NCBI RefSeq assembly: GCF_028372415.1
Contig: NC_092875.1
Coordinates: 338,216,918-338,280,917, forward strand
Direction: 5' to 3'
Length of the DNA: 64,000 nt
Source: Notamacropus eugenii
Lineage: Eukaryota > Chordata > Mammalia > Diprotodontia > Macropodidae
Below the pieces are notes generated by a model. It made no database searches, was not told the origin of the DNA, and worked only from the letters and a program-made list of their open reading frames with translations. Positions within the stretch are counted from its first letter, which is position 1, and every line of letters starts with the position of its first letter. Shown here piece after piece: positions 33,581 through 44,504 of the stretch. The position numbers and the translations under genes were made by a program.

Positions 33581-33899
33581 ATTGAAATTGCATGTGAGTT
33601 TAACTTTTTTTTTTTTAAAGAAAGAATAATGAAAACACAGGGGTAAATGGTTCCTGAGCTAGATTTGCACGCACATGCTGAGACATTGCTGAAGGGAAAA
33701 GGAAAGGCCAATGAGATTATTCAAGGAACATGCATGTACATGTTTGTAAATACCTCACTATATTTGTTATTATATGAAAGATTTTATAACCTTCAAAAGA
33801 CCTAAATTATGTAATTGCTTATACAGATAGAGACAGAAATTTAAACTAACAAAAGATTTTTTAAAAGTTAAACCTCTTGCAAATGCTTTGTCATTTATA

Positions 33900-33995
33900 T
33901 GAGCGTTTGCATAAAAATATATGAGTGTATAAGTGTGCATGCGTATATACACAAACACCATGTACGTATGTGCATATATACATATAAGCATATGT
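33900..33995. repeat. TATG/TACA-rich microsatellite
   Basis: Irregular alternating purine-pyrimidine sequence next to a MITE-like element. Confidence 0.8.
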
Positions 33996-34019
33996 GCATA
34001 TGCAGTCTAGATCACAAAT

Positions 34020-34202
34020 ATCAAACATACTTCCCTTGTTCTGCAGGAGTCAGATTAAAATGTAACTGAGGAATATTTTATTAAAAAATTTAAAATATAA
34101 TAGGAGATAGATAAAGTAAATATGTGGTTATGTAAATCAACAGTGGCTTGCAGGGATCTTTATTCAAGTGGCCCATTTCTATTTGAGTTGGACATCACTG
34201 GT
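34020..34202 (-). repeat. hAT-like MITE, partial
   Basis: The right end 'ccatttctatttgagttgga' then 'catcactgg' is the reverse complement of the terminus found at 61150 ('cagtgatgt...aaatagaaa'), and 'cagggatctttattc' matches the 'ataatgatccctg' block there. Confidence 0.5.
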
Positions 34203-34234
34203 CAAGACATTGAAAAATACAATATATAATTCAG

Positions 34235-34388
34235 TGTAAGAAATGTTGGACTGGGCTAGAGATTAGGAGAACTGGACTACTTTCAACTCTGACACTTGCT
34301 AGTTGACGTAAAGCAAGTCACCTTACCTCTCTAAGACTCATTTTCTATGCTTTATAAAGGGGTCAAGGGCTTCTGTCATGTTGATAGG
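34235..34388 (+). repeat. MIR SINE
   Basis: 'agaaatgttggactgggcta', 'aagcaagtcaccttacctct', 'atgctttataaaggggtcaa'. Confidence 0.65.
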
Positions 34389-34389
34389 A

Positions 34390-35515
34390 GCATAGGTTCC
34401 AGTTTGCTAACTTTGTGCTTTCCTCCCCTTTATGATTGCCTAGTGCCTTCTTGAGATTTATGGGGATTTCAAAGAAATTTACATGACCTAGTTTCAAATG
34501 CAGCAATAAGAGGTGTTGAAATGGCAAATGAAATTGATGTATATTTTTATTTCTAACCATGGAAAAGACTCAATGGGCTATGGAACACAGAATGGATTCA
34601 AATCTATACCACGGTAGCTAGAAGGGGTGAAAAGAATTAACTCTCTGTGATCCAATCAATAGTGATTAATTACTAGGGCAAAACAGCAAAAGTCTTGATA
34701 ACCACCTGAATGCTGTTTTTGTGTATCAACTGAGGGAGAAGTGGGTCTTTTTAACCAAAGAGCTAAAAAAGTATGTTGAGTATACTCAGATGTATTCTAG
34801 CCCAGGGCAATCTCACAAAAGAGCAATAATATTTTTTTCCTCCATTCCTCCTCAAAAGATAAAGGACAGGTTAGAGTCCTGGAAGATGTAGATATAAATT
34901 TGGGGGAGAGTAGTGATAGCCACAAGGAAAGATTGCAATTCCATAGAGAGAACCGTGAAAAGCAGGGTATAGAAGTAGTAAGACCTAGGAGACACAGGAA
35001 TCAGGGCCCAAAGACCTATTCCAGCTGAAACACAACTCTCTTTCACCTAGAAATAGAACTCTTTTGGAAAATGTTGTTCATCCCAACAATCTTGGAATCT
35101 TCAGGAGACTATTCACGTCACTTTGTGAGTTTTGGTTTTCTTCTTTATGCCTTTTTGTGGGTACAATTCTACTGTTTGACTTTCGCTTGTTATTTACTTT
35201 AATATTCAATTTCTGATAAATCCTTTGCTCTCTGATTAATAATTCTGCCTAGACTGTTGGAAGCAAAAGCACTAGGTAAGTGTTTATTAGGTGTTAATTT
35301 AATTAGGTGTATCCCCAAACCTATCACACTAGACCATGGGTACCATGGAATTCCAAACTTGAGTAGATTCCAGTTTACATAAACAGTTAGGAGTTAGGAT
35401 AAGATTAAAAGCTCCCATAAGTCAGAAATTCTATCATTTGTGAATGAATAAATGAGATAAGTGGTTTTTAGTAAATGAGAGAATTGGACTTTGTCACCAC
35501 ATCTTTTATCTTATA
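34390..35515. other. Interval with no recognised element
   Basis: No coding, RNA or named repeat signal that I can support. The frames listed by length here (65, 64 codons) have no motif. Confidence 0.45.
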
Positions 35516-35768
35516 TATGTATGTGATAACCACATACACACATGCACATGTGTATGTGTGTATGCGTGTGTGTATTTGTGAGTAGACATATTGAACTTGT
35601 AGAGAAAAGATATGGTTTCAAAGTCCAATTCATATAGCATGTGTGTACGTGTGTATATATGTATATATGTATATACAGCCATATGCATATATGTATTATA
35701 TTTATATATGCACAAGTGTGTGTATACACACACATATGATAAATATGCATATATATATGCACACAACT
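35516..35768. repeat. Compound TG/CA/TATA microsatellite
   Basis: Successive GT, TGTATG, TATA and CACA blocks. They account for three overlapping tyrosine/histidine-rich frames on both strands (35506-35887). Confidence 0.9.
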
Positions 35769-36354
35769 TATATACCTTTGCAATCTATACCTTTATCCTT
35801 CAGGGGTCTAGATTAGATAGTTGTGTGCATCCCTTTCAGCTTAAATATCCTAGATTAGATAAGAGTTTGATATTACTTTCAGGTTAAATATCATTACATC
35901 TGTGATGTTATGTCATTTGTATTGTCTATATATCCCTCACTTCACCTTCTCTTTTCCCTTGTCCTCTCCCTCATGTGAACTATTCCTCTATACTCTTCCC
36001 TTGAGATGAGAAAAATAGCAGACACAGAGTAACATGAATCCTTCTCCAAGCAATTTAGTCATTCTCTAATTCACAAGCTGAATTAGGGAGAGGTACCTGT
36101 TTTATCCCCATGGACAAGTCAAATTATATGCTAATTCCATTCAAAATATGGCACCTTTTCTGCTATCTTTCTGGCTTCTAAAGTTTATTTTGTGTATAAA
36201 TCCTTTTTTCCCCTCATTTATTGATTGCAAAATCTCCCATTTTAAAGTTTATCAATCAATGATGAACATCTATCTTGATGTTTTGTCCCAAATTGGGCCA
36301 GCCCTGGGACAGACAGCCAGATACTTTACAAGGGGCAGTAGATATTGAATGGAG

Positions 36355-36553
36355 AGTTGGGGAGCAGGTATTTCAGAAAACAACAACAACAACAACAAAT
36401 ATTTTTGAAGTACTATGTCTGAGGCCTGAGTTTCAGTAGCACTGAAGTGCTTCCATAAAGTGGTACTAAATGTAAGCTCTTTCTGTATGTTATTTGAATC
36501 TACCTTCTGGGCCACAGTGGCACTGAGGACTTACTCTCTTATGTAAGGATTTA
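36355..36553. repeat. Local duplication, segment A, first copy
   Basis: 'ggtatttcagaaaacaacaa' through 'ctgggccacagtggcactga' to 'aaggatttagaa' recurs at 38618-38786 with moderate divergence. It contains an (AAC)n run at 36378-36398. Confidence 0.8.
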
Positions 36554-36555
36554 GA

Positions 36556-36745
36556 AGTGAAGGGGCTCTTAGAGATTACTTCAACCCATGTACTTTAAAG
36601 GTAAAGGAATTGAGGCCTAGAAAGTGAAATGGCTTACTCAAGGTAATACAAACAATAAAAGGTAGAATTAGGATACAAAATCCAGGCTCTCTCTCTCCAA
36701 ATCTAGTGTTCTTTTCTCTACACTACACTGACTCCCCTACTTTGC
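36556..36745 (-). repeat. MIR SINE
   Basis: Reverse MIR: 'gaattgaggcctagaaagtg', 'aaatggcttactcaaggtaa', 'cactacactgactcccc'. It starts immediately after duplicated segment A. Confidence 0.7.
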
Positions 36746-36771
36746 ATCTTCTCCTAATGGAAACGGACATG

Positions 36772-37310
36772 CTGTTCATCCTTTGCTTTTGAAGAGGACC
36801 GATGAAGTCATGTCTTGACTTTTGAGTGAGTTGTATTTAAGTGAGGCAGAATCACACAAAGTCATCACCCTCACACTCTCTTCCAGAATCACAGAAGTCC
36901 AGTGACAAGACAAAAGTCACAACATCTGGCAATGGCCCAGGATACAGTGGATGACCTTGGCATCTTCAATGTCTGACCCAGCTTTTGAGCACGCCACAGC
37001 ATCTGCTGCTGCCTTCATGGCCATTGGAAAAAAATTGTTCTCATTCACCTTTTCTGCCAGAGGAAATCTCCACAAGCTTGTGGTAGATGTCCCCCTAATT
37101 CAAGAATGGGTTTGAGCCCTGTCAGTTACTCTCAATTTGATTTAGCCCATCTGCTGAGACAGTTTCCAGGTTGTACCTGCTGCATATGTTACAGTTTCTT
37201 GGAGCCACAGGTGAAATTTGGGTGACAAGTGGACACCAAAGATGGATGAGCAGCCTTGAAAATGGCTCTGTAAGATCTCACACCAGAGGTGCTAGTCTTC
37301 CCTGAACATA
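36772..37310 (-). repeat. WALLSI/MAR4-like long repeat
   Basis: Terminus 'tgttcatcctttgcttttga' then 'agaggaccgatgaagtcatg'. Internal blocks are 'gccttcatggccattggaaa', 'tttgatttagcccatctgct', 'gttacagtttcttggagcca' and 'gacaccaaagatggatgagc'. Part of it (37012-37095) recurs at 38787-38870. Confidence 0.6.
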
Positions 37311-37589
37311 TATCTATAAAATGAAAGTAGATGATGATTTATAAAGAAAGCAGCATCTCCTCTCAAAGAAAAAAAAAGAATCATATGTTGCCTTTAAAAT
37401 CCCATAGAAAAGAAATATGACTTGCTTCACAGCTCCCTTCCCACTATATTAGTAAATTGTATTTTCTCTAATAAGATAGAGAAGCCAGTAATATGATAGG
37501 AAGTCATTAATACAATACAATCACAGCTGCAGATCAAGCTCATCTCTTTCTCTTTACCTTGTCAAGTGTTTCAATATTTTATTTTATAA

Positions 37590-37700
37590 TGTGATGACCA
37601 GAACTGATCACTGTAATCTAAGTGTGGATCTGACTAATGCATTGTATAATCAAAGATTTCCCCTCAGACTAAGATTCGTTTGCATTCTCTAGCTTGTCCC
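37590..37700 (-). mobile_element. CR1/L3-type LINE fragment
   Basis: 'gaccagaactgatcactgta' and 'gtggatctgactaatgcatt' resemble the reverse of a CR1/L3 3' segment. Confidence 0.4.
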
Positions 37701-37779
37701 ATATCAGAGCCCTGTCTATCTGTTTCACCACCATGAGCATTTTTATTCCAAAAGAAATTCGAATAGCAGAGACAACTAT

Positions 37780-37945
37780 GATGCAGTGGGAAGTAAGCAT
37801 ATTAAACAAGGTGACATGAGGCCTAGTCTTGGCTCTGTCATTCTTCCTGTCATTTTTGGTAAATCACAATTGCCATTTTCCTAGGCTTCTTCCCTCATTT
37901 CTAAAAATGAGGATATTAGACGAGGTGACTTACAAGAGCAGAGTT
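37780..37945 (+). repeat. MIR SINE
   Basis: 'actatgatgcagtgggaagt', 'ggcctagtcttggctctgtc', 'gaggatattagacgaggtga'. Confidence 0.6.
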
Positions 37946-38508
37946 AAGGCTGTATAGTTCAATGGATCTAGAAATAGGGTTAAGGAGAAAAAGATTGCAT
38001 CTCCGCCCCCCCTGAACTCCCAGAAGCACCTTGTGAGAAGGAGACCCACAGATGGGTGGCTCTGCCATTATTCAACAGGACAATAAACAAACATATAAAG
38101 AAATGATCTCATTTGGGAGGAAACCAATTCTTTTCTTTTAAAAAGTATTATCTTTTTGATGTATTTGTTATGTCACATCTATTTCCTAGTATATTTTTCC
38201 CTATTGCCTATCCAGAAAACCATCAAGTGTAACAAAGATTTTTTTTTAAAAAAGAAAAGCAGCTCAACAAAACTAACTCACACAACAATTGTGTTTGATA
38301 GCATATTCAATATTCCACTCTTACAACCCTCCCCCTTCCTCCATCCACCCATCTCGCCAGTGAGGGCAGGTAGGCGTATTTCCACAACTCTTCTCTGGAA
38401 TCATGGTCAACCATATCATTGCACAGCACTCCGTTAAGTGGCATGGGGTTTATTCTTGCTGATGTCGAGGATATTGGTATTGTTTCCATTTCCATTGCCA
38501 TAGCTACT

Positions 38509-38600
38509 CTCTGTCTGTTTCTCTCTCACTATGTATGCATATAGACATACACATAAATACATACATACATACATACATAGTGAGAGACAGAGACAGAGAG
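38509..38600. repeat. Inverted repeat around a CATA microsatellite
   Basis: The left arm 'tctctctcactatgtatg' (38520-38537) pairs with 'catacatagtgagaga' (38572-38587). Pairing continues outward through CT-rich and GA-rich flanks, around a (CATA)n loop. Confidence 0.8.
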
Positions 38601-38617
38601 AGACAGAGGGAGTGGCT

Positions 38618-38870
38618 CAGGTATTTCAGAAAACAACAACAAATTCTCAGTTTTTGAAGTATTCTGTCTGAAGCCTAGGTTTCAGTACCATAAAGTAGTG
38701 CTAAATGGAAGCTCTTTCTGCATGTTATTTGAGTCTGCCTTCTGGGCCACAACTGCACTGAGAACTTACTCTTTTCTTGCCTAAGGATTTAGAAACTGCC
38801 TTCGTGGCCATTGGAACAAACTGTTCTTACCCCCCTTTTCTACCAGGGGAAGACTTCACATACTTGCAGT
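38618..38870. repeat. Local duplication, segment A fused to segment B
   Basis: 38618-38786 matches 36356-36553. At 'ggatttagaa' the match jumps to 37012-37095 ('actgccttcgtggccattgg' against 'gctgccttcatggccattgg'). About 455 bp present in the first locus are missing here. Confidence 0.75.
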
Positions 38871-38872
38871 AG

Positions 38873-38873
<1 letters not shown>

Positions 38874-38945
<72 letters not shown>
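38874..38945. repeat. (TC)n microsatellite
   Basis: Uninterrupted TC for about 70 bp, directly at the end of the duplicated segment B. It causes the serine/leucine-rich and arginine/glutamate-rich frames on the two strands. Confidence 0.97.
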
Positions 38946-38949
<4 letters not shown>

Positions 38950-38950
<1 letters not shown>

Positions 38951-39051
38951 TTGTGTGTATGTATATGCACACAAATACACACACACACATATATATATAC
39001 ACATACATTTAATATACATATGCACATACATATATAGAGATAGGATATATA

Positions 39052-39082
<31 letters not shown>
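38950..39082. repeat. GT/CA/TATA compound microsatellite
   Basis: 'cacacacacatatatatata' blocks followed by (TA)n at 39057-39081. Confidence 0.9.
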
Positions 39083-39089
39083 CCTTTAC

Positions 39090-39650
39090 CTTGTTTTGTG
39101 CCTTTCATTCTGTATTACTTCCTATAAGTCTTATCTTGCTTCTTTGAATTCTTAATATATGTAGTATCTTATAGCATAGTAATATTCCATTGTATTCAAG
39201 CACCATAATTTGTTTAGTCATTCCCTAACCATTAGGCACTTAATTATTTGCTAGCACAAAAAGTACTGTTATAAATACATAAATGTATATAAGATGGGGA
39301 ACTATTAGCTTTCAGCTTCCTTGGGATTTATCACTAGTAGGGGTTCCTCTGGATCTAAGGATTTGCACATTTTAAGTCACTTATTTTTAGCATAATTCAC
39401 ATTTTTTTTTCCAACGAGTTGACTCAATATACAGCTTTAACTGCATTTGTATTAGTGTCTACTTAACAACTCTTCTGATTTTTACTATATCTATATTTTA
39501 TTTGTGTGTGAGATTTTAATTTGTATTTCTCTTTTTGTTAATGATTTGGAGAAATATTTCATAAAGTTGTTAAGTGAATATTTTACTTTGAGAAATGTTT
39601 CCTCCCATATTATTTGTCTTGTTATCTATTCAGTAACTATTCAGTAATAT
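39090..39650 (-). mobile_element. Old L1 fragment (3' region)
   Basis: Reverse-orientation phrases typical of marsupial L1 3' sequence: 'catagtaatattccattgta', 'accataatttgtttagtcat', 'aatttgtatttctctttttg', 'tcctcccatattatttgtct'. No open frame. It is older than the three half-LINEs. Confidence 0.55.
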
Positions 39651-40831
39651 CTTGGTTTCATATATTTTTGTTAATGGGAACCAGTTCTTAGAGCTCAGAT
39701 CTGATACAGTCACACATATCCTTTTTTTAAATGCAATCTGAGGCAGGAAGGAGATAGAGTGGGTCTGTGGTTTGGCTATATTACTCAGTCCCCTAGTCTT
39801 TGCTATATAACATACCATTATCTCGTGGAGAAAGGAGATACCCTCAAAGGCTAAGGCAGTCAGTTTCCAATGCAACAGGGCTGTCCCTAGTGGCTCTTCA
39901 AAAAAACCATAGTTGATAGCAAGGCATCTTGCTAATGTGATTCTGCCTTCCAGTTATCTCAAGGACTTTCATTTTAACCTGCTCTGAATATATCTGCTTC
40001 CTCCATGTTCATTCTGTTTCTATCCCCATCTGGTACTTGAAGCTTCAAATCTGGGTAGGAGGTACAGCTTTGCTTCACGATAATTAACAATTCAAACCTA
40101 CTGTAATCTTCAGACCTTACTTTCTCCCTTTTTATTCCCATCTTCTAGTAGATTTGGACTCTCAACAATCCCATCTGTTGTCCAAACTTGACATGGCATC
40201 AGGTCTCCATCCAAATACGATCATCTTTTGGCTTAGCACTTCCTAACTGGAAGTCCTTCCTAACTCTCCTCCACAGTGAAATAATCTCAAATGAGACAGA
40301 AGAAGAAGGTCCACTTACTTTCAAGGAAATACAGAAGCACCATAAGAATCAAATGAAATAATATCAGTCAAACATTTCTTAATCACCTACTATGAATTCA
40401 GCATGGATGTAAAAACCCTGAAAAAAAAATCAGTTATGTAGTACAAGATAGGGGGCATGAATGGACATTCAGCAAACACTTACTAAGTTCTTCCTAGGCA
40501 CAGAGCACTCCTCTAGATGCTGCATAAATGACTTTTTCACCTGATGCTGAATTTATTATGGAAGATTTTGCTGTTGGAAGGGAGGTATCCAGGAGGTAGC
40601 AGTCATTTGCCGTCATCAGGACCTTCAGGCAAGACCCGAGGTTGGTACCAGAGGATGGTAGGTTTACATGTCGCCCAGTTGTAGACACAGTCACTCAGAT
40701 GACTCACCCGACCTCAGTGGGTAGAACAGCATCTAAATCAACAAGCGTGATTAGAGCTGCAGCAGCCAAATTAACCAAAGGTTGCAACATTGCTCTTTTC
40801 CCTAAGGAAAGAAGCTAAAGACTAGGAAGAA

Positions 40832-40832
40832 A

Positions 40833-40878
<46 letters not shown>
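40832..40878. repeat. (CA)n microsatellite
   Basis: CA run of about 46 bp with a terminal 'cgca'. Confidence 0.95.
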
Positions 40879-40879
<1 letters not shown>

Positions 40880-40881
<2 letters not shown>

Positions 40882-41690
40882 GACTAATGGAAAATAACCA
40901 GGGACTAAGAAGAGAGATGTTATTTTTGAACTTTTAAAGAGGACATTATAAATAGCAGAGAAAACGGAAGAGCAGAAATTAAAAACGATTTTAAAAAAAG
41001 CAAGTCAACAGTGGTCCTTTTAATATGACAATTTCGCTGTTTTTAAGTCCCAGCCTTGCGGACTTAATAGCTGAGCTCCAGTGAAATAGCCAAGGACCAT
41101 GGGGTTTCAGCACTTAGTCACAATGGCATTTTGGGTTAAACAATCATTGACTCAGCTGTGAAAAATGAGATAAATTAAAATTATTTTCTTCACAACGGCC
41201 AAGGGGCTTGGCAAGTAATATATTGAAGAAATTTCCTGGACATAATAGGTTACATTAATTTTCAACTGCAAAACAATTCCTTCAGCATTATTTTTCAAGG
41301 AGAGAGAGAAAAGAAGAAGAAGAAAAAAGGGGGGGGGGAACACACAAAACACCGAGTTCCTTACACTATTTACTTCTGGATAAAATGAGAAAACATGTTT
41401 CAAAGGGAGGATTAAGAAAGGCATATCAAGACACATGGCAAATCCTGACCGTAAAGAATTCCAACTAATTGGTTGCCCATTTGCCTTCTCTAACATGTGG
41501 CTAGTATTAATCCAGGAACAATAGAAAGAGGTGACCTTCTTAAGAGGGTGCTAGCTGGTCCTTACAATTAATTTTTACAAAAACACATTTTAAAGGAAGA
41601 AACCTACCTTTTTTAACTTCCTGTCTCTTAAAAACACTTATTTCTGGAAAAATACAGACAAATGAATGTCTCTGGGAAAGAGGGTGGGGT
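40880..41690. other. Apparently single-copy interval
   Basis: No SINE, LINE or microsatellite is recognisable apart from a purine run (41290-41340). The 114-codon minus-strand frame at 41152-41496 is low-complexity in its middle and has no domain. The lack of repeats stands out here and could mark a constrained noncoding element; this is not shown. Confidence 0.4.
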
Positions 41691-41870
41691 GCATTAGAGC
41701 CCAGTGCCTGTTTCCCTGTTATATGGGACATAATACTGAGACCTTAGGCAAGTGACCTTGCTCTCTCTGGTCTTCAGTTTACACATCCATAAAATGAAAG
41801 GGCTGGATTTGATTCCTGAGATTCATTCCTCTCTAAAATACTATTCCAACTCGATCACTAATGCTAAAGA
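41690..41870 (+). repeat. L2-tailed tRNA-type SINE
   Basis: 'gaccttaggcaagtgacctt', 'acatccataaaatgaaaggg', then the tail 'gattcctgagattcattcct'. Confidence 0.65.
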
Positions 41871-42259
41871 GATTTCCTTAATTGTGGTAAATATGAATTA
41901 TTGTCTCAGGATCTCATAGTTCATGAATCTTTACTGCAAAAGCAAATGTCCAAATGTAGTTTTGCAGGGTAGAAAAAAATCAGGTAGTTCCATTAGCAGG
42001 TGGTAAAAAGGACCAGAGACTCACATATTCAAAAAATAACTGGAAACCATTGTGCCTGCTCCACCCCATATCCCCAAGCACCATGATGAAGATGCCTGCC
42101 AGTTATGCCTTACCTCCATGTATACATGCCCCATTTGTGGCATCCCATTCCTTCATTGTCACCTTCAAGACACCCCAGGATTAGCATTTAAAGCAGAGTT
42201 CAACTCACAAAGGGTTGGCCCCCAAGTCCTGGCAAAACTTCATCTTTTTTAAGCTATGT

Positions 42260-42335
42260 AACTACCCTAGTGCCTGGCACAGTTTTCTGTATACCATATG
42301 TGTTTGTAAATGATTGTTGAATTAGATTAATTAAA
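42260..42335 (+). mobile_element. L2 or MIR 3'-end scrap
   Basis: 'ctagtgcctggcacagtttt' and 'gtaaatgattgttgaattag' resemble the shared L2/MIR 3' end. Confidence 0.5.
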
Positions 42336-42454
42336 ACTACAGAGTAGCCAAGAATGGTAAAAATTTGCTATCTTTAAGAAATGCTCTATCTTAAAGGTAC
42401 TAATATTCATTTTGACTGGGAGTGCCAAGACCCCTAGAGCCAGCCCTGATCATA

Positions 42455-42610
42455 TACAGTGTAGAATGTCAGGGCTGAAAGAATCTAGTTCATTCCTTAT
42501 TTAAGAATAAGAAAATGGATGCCCAGAAAGTGACAGTGAGTAAATGGCAATGTCAAAATTAAAACACAGTTCCATGACTCAGCTTCTCCATTATGCAGTG
42601 CAACTCTTAT
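42455..42610 (-). repeat. MIR SINE
   Basis: Reverse: 'gtcagggctgaaagaatcta', 'aaaatggatgcccagaaagt', 'cttctccattatgcagtgca'. Confidence 0.6.
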
Positions 42611-43029
42611 AAATGTATTAGGACCACCATGCCCTAAGGACAGCCATGGTTGGAGGTCTCTCTCTATGCACTGGTCTGGTGTCTTAGAGATAACACAGGA
42701 AACCAGTGCAGGGTGGTAGGAGATATTGCATAACCCAAGGAAGAGTGATTAAAATCTTTTTATTTTATTTTTTTATTAAAAAGACAGCTAGAAATCTGAT
42801 CTGAGCCATTGTTTTCCTCCTTAATTTCCTCTTCTGACTCATGTAAGAATAATGTCAATGAGACCTTTCTCTTTTCATGTGAGTATGTGTCTTATGTAGG
42901 AGGAAGATAGAGATGACTTGAAGGAGGAGGGAATAAATAGATTGCTGGCAATAGTATGTTACAATCTACCTTGTTTAGGCTGTGTCTGATTAGAAGCACT
43001 ATTTCAAACATTTTGGTCAAATTTTAAAA

Positions 43030-43260
43030 TACATTTCAACAAGTACTGATGGAGTACCTACTATGTTCATGACACTGTTACATGAAAGAGATACACAGAC
43101 AGATGAAAATTGATTCCCATCGTTCAGGAGTTGACTTTCTACTGGAATTAAGCTTTATAAATAGGTAAGTAAACAGAAGGTAATTTGAGAAGAAAGCAAT
43201 AATTAACTAGAGAGGGGCATGGAAAGAGATTTATAAGAGATAACTCCTCAATTGAGCAGT
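43030..43260 (+). repeat. Unassigned old dispersed repeat, 5' part
   Basis: 'gagtacctactatgttcatg', 'aaaattgattcccatcgttc' and 'gttgactttctactggaat' parallel the start of the copy at 62440. Confidence 0.5.
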
Positions 43261-43371
43261 GCATTGTAAGGATAAAAATTCTAAACAAGACATTATTTTG
43301 TTCTGTCTTTCACAACTTTTTTCTATACAGCAGAAGAAAGTGAAACAGTTCTGGAGGTAAGAATATATTTT

Positions 43372-43602
43372 TTGTTGTTCATTCCTTTCAGCCATGTCTG
43401 ACTCTTCTTGACACCATTTGGGGTTTTCTTGGCAAAATATTAGTCATTTCTTTCTCCAGCTCATTTTACAGATGAGGTAACTGAGGTAAACAGGGTTAAG
43501 TGACTTACCCATAGTCACAAATCCAGTATATGTTTGAGGCTGGATTTGAACTCAGGTCATCTTGACTCCAGGAACTCTGTCCACTGAGCCTCCTAACTGT
43601 CC
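43372..43602 (-). repeat. MAR1-like SINE
   Basis: Reverse copy: the RTE/BovB-like tail 'gccatgtctgactcttcttg' with 'caccatttggggttttcttg', then the core 'agggttaagtgacttaccca' and head 'tccactgagcctcctaactg'. Confidence 0.85.
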
Positions 43603-43619
43603 ATGGAACAGCATAGCTT

Positions 43620-43775
43620 CTTAAATCTAGAACTTAAATCTTCTTAAGTCTTAAGAGGCCATCCACTCCACTCACTCATTTTACAAATGAGGAAAATTTC
43701 AGTGACATGTTCAAGATCACACAGGTAGGAGTAAGGAGTGGAGCCTGGACTGATCTATAAGCTGGAGGTGTTACT
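43620..43775 (-). repeat. MIR SINE
   Basis: Reverse: 'cactcattttacaaatgagg', 'gacatgttcaagatcacaca' and 'ggtaggagtaa'. Confidence 0.65.
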
Positions 43776-43852
43776 GCATCTTTAGAGATAAGAGAACTGA
43801 AGGATGTCTGACCATGCTGTCAAAAAACACCTTGGAAAATATAGGCCAGGGG

Positions 43853-43995
43853 TGGGGAGCCTTCAACCTCCAGGCCACATGTGGCCCTCTAGGTCCTCAA
43901 GTACAGTCCTTTGATTGAATCCCCTTAACAGAAGGATTTGTTCTATAAAACTTGAACTCAATCAGAAGGCCACACCCAAGGACCTACAGGTGCTC
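43853..43995 (+). repeat. hAT-like MITE, truncated
   Basis: Starts with the hAT-type terminus 'caggggtggggagcc'. Then 'ggccacatgtggccctctag', 'gtcctcaagtacagtccttt', 'gaaggatttgttctataaaa' and 'ggccacacccaaggacctac'. The outer inverted repeat of the right end is missing, where L2 sequence begins. Confidence 0.6.
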
Positions 43996-43999
43996 TTTG

Positions 44000-44385
44000 A
44001 TCCACTCCATCTCTCAGCTCCAGGAAATTTATCTAACTATCCCACATGCTTTGAACACTCATCCTCCTCTGCTCTGCCTACTGACCTCCCTAACTTGTCT
44101 TAATTATAATCTCTTCTTTTACTGTAAAACTTCCATAGCCCCTCTTAATTCTAGTGTCTTACCTCTGTTAATTATCTCCTATTTATGCTGTAAATGACTT
44201 GTTTTGAAAATTTGGTTATCATGTTGATTCCTCCATTACCCTGTAAGATCCTTGAGGATAGGGGCTATCTTTGACCTCTTTTTGTATCCCAAGAGCTTAG
44301 CATAGTGCCTAACACATAGTAGGCACTCAACAAATTTTGTTTGTTTTGTTTTTGTTTTTTTTTAAAGCTGATTGACTAACTGAAC
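44000..44385 (+). mobile_element. L2 LINE 3' end
   Basis: 'ctccctaacttgtcttaatt', 'gtaagatccttgaggatagg', 'atagtgcctaacacatagta' and 'ggcactcaacaaattttg' give a clear L2 3' end. Confidence 0.7.
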
Positions 44386-44504
44386 TCAGTAGACAGGGAG
44401 AAATTGAAGACAAGAGAGAGATGGGCTATATTTATTGGGGTACCCTGCTGAAGGAAACTAGAGATAAAGGGAAAAGAATTTGTTTTATCATACTGGGGAA
44501 AAAA

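Noticed and set aside
38811-39155. Serine/leucine-rich and arginine/glutamate-rich frames
   Set aside because: Direct translations of the TC microsatellite and neighbouring TATA repeats.
42052-42252. Cysteine-containing frame resembling a zinc-binding motif (CQLC...CPIC)
   Set aside because: Only 66 codons. The Cys pairs are not followed by a conserved finger spacing, and the frame leads into an L2/MIR scrap.
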